From Tetrahymena elliotti 4EA (Eukaryota; Ciliophora; Oligohymenophorea; Hymenostomatida; Tetrahymenidae): 64,000 nt of DNA. Numbering within the stretch: position 1 is the first letter of the stretch; each line of letters starts with the position of its first letter. Under the pieces are notes generated by a model, which was not told the origin of the DNA, did not search any database, and worked only from the letters and a program-made list of their open reading frames with translations. A program made the translations under genes and the position numbers. Where the stretch lies: positions 419,204-483,203 of the forward strand of contig JH720343.1 in the NCBI GenBank assembly GCA_000231825.2, written 5' to 3'. Below are positions 56,651 through 64,000 of this stretch, one piece after another.

Positions 56651-58071
56651 ATTTTAGCATCTCAAAAGTAAAAAGAGAGCTATCCTTCATTTACCATAAC
56701 TTATATTGTCCACAGTAATTTATTTAAATTCTAAATGTTATATTACATTCTACCAGAAAATAATAATGTAAATTAATTCTACGTAATAGAAATTTGCTTA
56801 AGTTTTGTTTTTAGCATCAAATAATATTATAAAATAAAAACCTGTTAGATATTATGCTAAATTTATGTATTTTTATGTCTCCATTTTAAATTTTAGTTAA
56901 TAAAGTATTAAAAAATAGTTTTTACATGACATTCAATTTCAATAACAAAGTTTTATTTTAAACGAATTACATTAAACTAGATAAAATATGTTAAAATTTA
57001 GATTCTTAATGTACAAGAGCAATTTTATGTTTAATTTTAAATTATGCAAGTAACATTATTATTTTATAAATGCTTGATCAAATATCTCATCATCATCATA
57101 ATTAAAGTAAGCACCTAATAGACAAATATAAATCAATTTAGAATATTCTTAAATTTTTTGGCAAGTATTTTTTTGATATCAAATAAATTTTCTTATTTGA
57201 TGAAAAAACCTTATTGATTTAGCATTTTTTGCATTTTAGTTATCCAGCTGAAGAATTTATCTGAATTGTTTTTTTTATCTAGTTGAAATAGAGAGTAGTG
57301 AAAATGAATTTGGATTTTTTATTCTTTCAAAAAATTATGATGAGCTTAGTAAAAAATATCAAATCAATAGCCAGCTTATTTTCAAAAATGAATTAATAAT
57401 TTTTTGCTTGCTTGCTTGCTTGTCTGTCTGTCTGCTTATTATAAAAGAAATATTGCTTAATTAACTTTCTATTTGATTCTAATATATGTTTATGCTTTTA
57501 TAATAAGAAAATAAGAAGATAATAAGAGATAAATATTGATATAATCTGAATAAAAATAGTATTCTGAATATGTCTGATTTATTAGAATTAATTTAATTTT
57601 AGTATTATGTAGGTTATATAAGATACATTAAATATATTTTCATTATTTTAGTTATATAGTTATAGGTTAATTAAATAGAGTATGTAAAAATAGTATGAGA
57701 TGGTAGTTAGTTAATTTTTATTACACAGAAATTTGAATCAAGTATTTTATATAAGTGAGAGAGAGAGAGACTGAGAAAAAGTGAGTGAGTGGACAAGTTA
57801 TTTATTGATCTAGCGAATGATTCATTTGTTATTATTATTTACTTTAAGCAATCATGTAATAATATCATTATAATTTTATTAATATAATGCAAAAAAATAG
57901 CTCTTGTAAGTTGTTTATCAGAAAGACTTTGTGTCCTTTAATTGGCTTGACATATATAATAGTTAGTTAGTTAAATGGATAGTATTTAAAAGCCACCAAG
58001 GATAAATATTGTCTTTCATTAAACGCATAGATCAAATATTTTGTAAAGGCTCATTGAAAAGTTAGCCAAGC
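56651..58071. other. Intergenic with microsatellites
   Basis: No gene seen. A tetranucleotide tract (TTGC)n passing into (TGTC)n lies at 57403-57437, and a GA-rich tract with GTGAGAGAGAGAGAGACTGAG at about 57754-57774 is followed by GTGAGTGAGTGG. The convergent genes on either side should end here. Confidence 0.55.
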
Positions 58072-58362
58072 TCAATTGCAAATGACATTATCAATTTAAG
58101 AGCTGTTATTAGAGTTAAGTTCGTTTTAGTAGTTTAACTCTTCGATGTTTTCACAATCTAAGTCTTCATTTTCTTCTTCTAATTCAAACTTGTTAGCCAA
58201 GTTCATAAGATCGTTTATGTTATCTTCAGAGAAAGAAATGGGGAGAAATATGGTAGGCAATCCGTTTCCTAAGGGTAGTTAAATAGAGTTAGATCTTTCC
58301 TTGTTCAAAATGGGAGAGTTGAAAGGAGAAGCATCTTCAATTTAGGAGAGGTTGTAAGACAT
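58072..58362 (-). CDS. Small acidic protein (96 residues) with distinctive codon usage
   Basis: A single frame from ATG 58362 to TGA 58072. The sequence begins MSYNLSQIEDASPFNSPILN, continues GNGLPTIFLPISFSEDNIND and becomes strongly acidic (ELEEENEDLDCENIEELN). There is no signal peptide or membrane segment. Base use differs from every neighbour: Asn is almost always AAC, Phe often TTC, Lys AAG, Ser TCT/TCC, Leu CTC/TTG. This kind of preference is known for strongly expressed Tetrahymena genes, so abundant expression is a reasonable inference. I do not recognise a family. It sits isolated in about 6 kb that otherwise lacks recognisable genes. The upstream A/T/C-rich region to about 58780 could be an untranslated leader. 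Confidence 0.75.
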
Positions 58363-61300
58363 TTTTGATATTGTATTGGTTTTAAGAATTGTTTTTTTTC
58401 CTTAATATTGTTTATTTTTTGAAAGAATTTGTTAACGCTTATGTTTTTTGATTTGTTATTTTTTTTTTAATTTATTTAATCATTATAAAAAATTATATAC
58501 AGCACTCTTCAATTTATAATCATGATTTCCTTTGTTATTTATTTCTCTTTGTATTTCCTCATTTATAATTATTATTATTAAAATGAGCGGAAAGTAATGA
58601 GCAAGGAACCTAATTGATTCTATCGAAATACTCTCAAATTAAATTTTTGCGTCTGTGATTTTGAGATTAATATTGAAAATTCAAAACAACAATTATAATA
58701 GAAGAAGAAAGAAAGAAGAGTGAATAGAAAATTTGAGTTTCTTAATTAAAAATTTTACCTTACCTCTTCCTTCCTTTTTTTTTGTGATTTGTTCATTTTT
58801 GATTATGAATGGAAATTTTTTTTACATTTCTAAACTTCTATCAATAACTCAATTCCTTAAAATAATTTGCCAAATTATAGTCCTTTGGTATTTTTGAATC
58901 TTATCAAATTGTTTTTTAGTTGATTTTTTAAGGAGATAAAATAATGGATTTTATTGCTTTTGAAAATAGAAAGTATAATACAAAAAGTAAATTATAATTG
59001 TAAAAAAAATTACTTACTGCATTAATATTATTCTAAAATTTAATCCTACCTCTTCATCTGATTTCTTTTTTCGAATATTATAATAATTACAAATAGTCCG
59101 ATTACATATATAGTATAATTCTTCAATAAAGGATTTTGAGACAAAAGTTGATTTAAATATTAGTTTAAAAGCCATGCTTTTATATATTATATTAAGGATT
59201 TATTCTAGAAAATATGAAAGTTCTGAAATCATTCTTCAAATTTTCTAAAAAATAATCATCTATTTTAGTTTAGTTAAAATTATTAAAAGAATTGTTTTGT
59301 TACTTATTTTATCATCTAAGTTCTATGTAACACAAGAACATGGAATAATTTCAGATTAATTATTACTATCTGAGAGACAACCAAAGTCTCAAAATGAAAA
59401 GTACAAAAAATATTCTTGGCAAAAAAAAATTAAAAAAATTCATGTATAATTTCTCATCCTAATGCCAAAAAAGAAAAGCATATCTTACATCAAACGCGTT
59501 CAAAACCACTATCAAAATTTGATCACTTTGATACAATTTAAAATTTTTCAAATCTATATCCATCCATTCATTGAATCAAATCGATTCTTTAATTAAAGTC
59601 AGAATCAAATCAAAAATATTATATTAAATTCTGAAATTACTTTCAAAATCAATTGAAAGTAATGCAAAGAGGATTTATATTATAACAAATGATATATATT
59701 TGTTTATTGATTGATTAAGCTCTTTGCAGTTTGGAGTTGAAAAATTTTTCTTACTTTTGATGTTATCAATCAAAAATCTAATATTATAATTAAATACTCA
59801 AATATTCCTTTGCCTTTCTGTGATTACATAATTTTGAGCCATGAATAAATGATAAATTTTTTAAAATCAACAACGAGCCATTTCAAATAAGGCCTCAAGT
59901 ATAAAAAAGCAAAATTATTAGAAAAAAATAAATGCTCGCTAGCATCTGATTCATGCATATATTTCAAAAAAATAAATTTGTTTTTTATGAATGAATGATT
60001 TTTTAAATTATAATATTCCTTCAATTACTTCAGTAAAAATTGTAAACTTTTCTTAAATGCAAACTTAAATAAATAAAATATGTAAAATTCTAAAAACATG
60101 AATTACATTTTTATTTTTACATACTTGTTTGTTCTTTAAAATTTTATATCTATATTTGTTATTGTAATTTAAAAGCGCAAATTCAAATTCTTTTAAGCAT
60201 TGCCTGATATTATTTTTTATGGGGAATTGAATGAGTTAAATATAAAAAAAAGTAATAAGTAACACTAACAGGTTTTAAAACCAGTTATTTTAACAAAATT
60301 ATTAGAATTTTTGACAGATGCTTACAGAATAAATTACTTACCCATAAAAACATCTTTAAAAATTAAATAGATTATTATATGTGATCAATTACAATATAGC
60401 TAATCTAATTAAATTTAAAAAATTGCTTGTAATAATAATTAGATTATATCTGTATATGTAAAGAGAAGAAATAATTAAATTATTAACAATTTCATATAGA
60501 GTTCAACAATTAATTAATTTTTATAATAATAATATAATTATAATGTTTATTATAACTAAATTTATAAATTTAGCTCTTCTTTTTGTATTTAAATCAACAT
60601 ATCTTTAAATTTATTATAACTTTTAAATTAACTTAAATGATGTCATTAGATGTTTTGTTTTTTCAAATTTTTATCTGCTTATTAAAAATACATATTGGAC
60701 TATGTTAGATCTTATTAATTATGTAATAATCACTAATTTATGTCAAATATTGCTTTGTGTTTACAAAAAAATTTTGTTATAATAATAACTCAATTTATTA
60801 TCATTATTAAGACTTATTGTTTTTACTTGATTTTTTATTTTTTGCTTAGCGTAACCATATTCGATTCCTTAAATGTAGATAATAATGCTTAATTATATTG
60901 TCCTTCAGCAATTTGAAAACATTTATTAATTAATAAAGGAAATACTAAAATAGTTCAGTAAACTAACTTTAACTGAGATAAAAATATTTAGATGAAAAGT
61001 TATAATTATATAGCATGAAATAGTAAATATTAATTAATTAGAACTATTTTAATTTCTTTTTTTTAAGACAAAAATTTATTTTTCTAGTTTTGATTTAAAA
61101 AGAAATTCTAGAGAAATTTTCTAAAATTTTACCTTTTTATTTAACTATTAGAGTTTTTAATTGTGTTTTAGTTATCTTGCAACCTTACTTTCTCTAAAGT
61201 ATTAGCTAAAGCTTAATAACTAACTAATTATAAATAATCTATTTTTCTATATATGTTTTCAAAATTTTTTATTATTTGCTAAAGAGAAAAAATACAATTT

Positions 61301-62626
61301 ATTTCTAAATAACTACTAACAGAAAATATGTAATATTTATCAAAAGTACAAATAGCTACTTTCTCCCAGTAAATTTTTTGATAGTCATTCATCAAAAAGC
61401 AAAAAAACATTTTTTTATTTGTTATTTAATAACATAAAAATAAATAAAAAAAATATTCTTTTTTACCTAAGAATTCTAAATAAAATACAAGTTAACAAAA
61501 AGGAAAATGATATTTCTTTCTTATTAATTTTTCTAATAAAAATGTTGATTAATAGTTAGTTATCAAGTATGCAACATAGCAAATTTAAAAAATCAAAACT
61601 TTATGATAAATAAAAATAAATGTATTTACAATAAATAACCCAATTATGTAAATATTTTAAGTCAAAATTAATTTTTGCACCATTTGAATTAAATTTATTA
61701 AAAAATGTTATTTTATTAAAGTTTTTTGTTAGGAAGTTTAGAAACACTCACATTTATTGTCTTATAAAAAAAAAAATTTTATATTATTAATTCTTATTAA
61801 AAATTAATCATTTTATTTTACATAAAATTATACAATTTATTTAAGAAAAATAACTAGGAACTATAGTAAATTATTTTAATTGAATTTACTTATTAGACTT
61901 TATTTTTTAAAGATAAAATCAATACTCAAAAGAAAGAAAATTCACTTTCACTAAAAATTTTAACTTTAATCTAAAACTATATAAGCTTAGAAAATTTTTT
62001 CAGACAATGCCCTTACTGGAAGACGCATTCAAGTAGGTGTATTATTGAAAAAATTTATTTATAGTTAATAAAAATCTATATGTCCATTATTAAATTTAGA
62101 AATAAAATTTATTTAACGAGATAAAAATCTACCTTCATATCTATTTTCATAATCAATTAATCTATTTTTATCAAATGTTAAATAATATTTTAGGACCAAG
62201 AATGCAAAAATAAACACACTAAATAAAATTCAAATAGATTATTGTCTAAGTAGATGTTTATGTGTGATTAATTTCGATTTTAAATAATTTAAATTTTATG
62301 TATTCATATTTACATAAAAAATTTATTAATACATTTTTTCTTAAATTGCAAAATTAATCAATACATTAATAAAAATTAAAAAATAATTTCATTAAAAATA
62401 TAATTTATATGACTAAATCTCTTAAAATAATACCTCAGTTTTTAAGTTTTATTCTGCTAAGCTGTTTTGATTTAAAGTTTTTTAAAAAACGGTAAAAATG
62501 AAAAGGCTTAGATATTTATGATTTTTTGCATTTACATAAAAGATATAAATATTGGTGATATTATTTACTTTTTCTATTTTTTACTCATTATATTGTAAAT
62601 TCAATTTGGAGTCAACTTAATTTTAA
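58363..62626. other. 4.3-kb gene-poor region
   Basis: I find no supportable gene on either strand in the longest gene-free interval of the window. The section next to 58362 is richer in C and G and may hold a long leader and promoter of the small gene. Around 59340-59620 the base mix is also less extreme, but frames are interrupted by TGA. A palindromic GAATCAAATCGATTC occurs near 59573-59587. The remainder is almost pure A/T. A non-coding RNA could be hidden here; I cannot identify one. Confidence 0.45.
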
Positions 62627-63499
62627 ATGAATACATAAAAAGTGTTAAAACATCCTAATATATCTAAAGAAACAAAGCATAAAGGAAAAGGGATTAAAGT
62701 TGTAGAACATAATAAATTAGATGAAGAACTCAAGCCTCTTTCTTTCATACATAAAGCTGTAAATGAATTAAATGGAGCAAAGGGCTTTTATATTGAGGAG
62801 GGTTTTGAATTTAAAAATGTTTTTACTTGGAACTCCTCACATGTCTTTAAAATATATGAAGCTGATGAAAATGGATAAAAATTACAGGGTATAACTAAGC
62901 CTACCTTTTACGCAATTGGTAAATTTAATCCTTGTTGCGATTGCCAAAGATCTTGTGGACCTTGCTGCTGTAAGGGATGTAGTTAATCTTTTGAAATGAT
63001 AATTACTAAAAATTTTGATGATGAAGATGAAACCTCACCTGATGTTATATTTTATTTAGAAAAATTAGCTTTATCAACAGGCCCCTATAGTTACTCTACT
63101 ATTTTTATGAATTAAAATGGAAAAAATGCAAATGTTGGAGTGATTTATACTAATTCGTGTGGAATTATTACATGTTCAAGTAACTATGTTAATGATTTGT
63201 AATTGAAATATAATATTTGCTAGCCTAGTGTATGGTGTGGATGCTGTTGTTGTGAATCATGTAGAAATTTTAAATATTAGCTAGTAGACGCTGATGGAAA
63301 TTAAGGAGCGTTAATTCAAGAAACCACTGTCTGCTAGTGGGGTTTCAATAATTTTCGTTTAGGATTTCCACCAAACTACAACTCAGATTAAAATGCTATG
63401 GTTTTAGCAACTTGTATTTATCTTGCTTTTGATAGTACTAATAAAAAAAGAAGAGATGAATATGATACTTTCAATACTAATCGTCGTCGTTATTTTTGA
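62627..63499 (+). CDS. Phospholipid scramblase family protein
   Basis: An intronless code-6 frame gives 290 residues ending on TGA. Scramblases of the PLSCR/Tubby-like fold bind calcium and are linked to bilayer lipid redistribution and to DNA or membrane binding. The sequence follows the family layout of short beta-strands around cysteine clusters: KGFYIEEGFEFKNVF, HVFKIYEADENGQKLQGITK, cluster NPCCDCQRSCGPCCCKGCSQ, GVIYTNSCGIITC, SVWCGCCCCESCRNFKYQLV and, near the end, NAMVLATCIYLAFDST where the family has a C-terminal hydrophobic helix. Cysteine runs of this type are palmitoylated in animal PLSCR1, suggesting membrane anchoring by lipidation. No proline-rich N-terminus is present. The family call rests on overall pattern and the cysteine clusters. 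Confidence 0.75.
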
Positions 63500-64000
63500 A
63501 AAAAAATAATTTTATAAAAAAAATAAATGATAGGGATGAGTCTTATTAATTTATGTTTTACTTAGTAATTATAAAATTAAAAAATTTAATTGAAAATTTA
63601 ATAAATAATTAATAAATAAACTTTTTATTTAATTGTTTCAAATTAGATAAATATTACATTCAAAATTATTTTTTAAAAAATATTACCAATAAGTAGACTT
63701 TAATTAATTTTAAATGTTTCTAAGAAATAATTATTCCATTAGATACTTTGTAAATGATTACATCATAATTCTTTTGTTTATTTTTTAAAAAAAATGCATC
63801 ATCATTTAATAGTAAGTAGAGCAAGGTTTTAGATTAGTAAAATGATTCCCAGAAATATTACAAAATTTTATATGCTATTTAAAACAATAAAATCATTAAA
63901 ATATATCTAAAATATAATTATAAGGAAAGCAATTTTAAAAATAAAAGAAGCAAAAATTCACAAAAACTTTTAAATAATAAATATTTCTCAAAAAAATATT
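63500..64000. other. AT-rich right flank
   Basis: Downstream of the scramblase-like gene I see no coding sequence in the remaining 500 bases. No telomeric repeat is present at the window edge. Confidence 0.5.

Overview
The window looks like macronuclear DNA of a ciliate, most likely an oligohymenophorean close to Tetrahymena. It is extremely A+T rich. Genes that can be recognised by homology (Kae1, Brf1, DYRK kinase, DENND6, RBR ligase, scramblase) only stay open if TAA and TAG are read as glutamine, and every one ends on TGA (genetic code 6). Most genes carry short GT...AG introns, usually 50-110 nt. Standard-code translation breaks these genes into short pieces, so the models here were built by reading with code 6 and splicing by hand. 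For most multi-exon models the exon lengths were checked to sum to whole codons.

Layout, left to right: 1285-5879 (-) giant Gln/Asn-rich protein with an EF-hand-like tail; 6947-8533 (+) KAE1/OSGEP; 9235-13497 (+) DYRK kinase; 15633-18021 (+) kinase with altered catalytic-loop residues; 18502-20091 doubtful small coding stretches, including a PEX11-like one; 20925-~21890 (-) unrecognised multi-exon gene; 22077-24131 (+) BRF1; 25066-25713 (-) 215-residue unknown; 26871-28556 (+) Ariadne-type RBR ubiquitin ligase; 29035-30492 (+) coiled-coil/beta-propeller-like protein; 31348-34698 (-) membrane receptor resembling a degenerate histidine kinase; 35496-37609 (+) RING/TRAF-like/coiled-coil/DC1-like protein; 38884-40494 (-) AGC kinase; 42152-44160 (-) DENND6; 45035-49549 (-) 1504-residue Gln/Asn-rich protein; 49915-51062 (-) coiled coil; 51325-51843 (+) 172-residue unknown; 52621-56650 (+) protein with repeated RPxTA motifs; 58072-58362 (-) 96-residue protein with distinctive codon usage; 62627-63499 (+) scramblase family.

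The genes do not form an obvious pathway or operon, as expected for a eukaryotic chromosome. Signalling is over-represented: three protein kinases, one pseudo-histidine-kinase receptor and two RING-type proteins. KAE1 (tRNA t6A modification) and BRF1 (Pol III initiation) both serve tRNA biology, but their proximity is probably coincidence. No tRNA, rRNA, CRISPR array, transposon or telomeric repeat was recognised. The most interesting items are the degenerate histidine-kinase receptor, the RPxTA protein, the kinase with HRDIT/DFS motifs, the PEX11-like region with a frame break, and the isolated 96-residue gene in a sparsely coding right flank.
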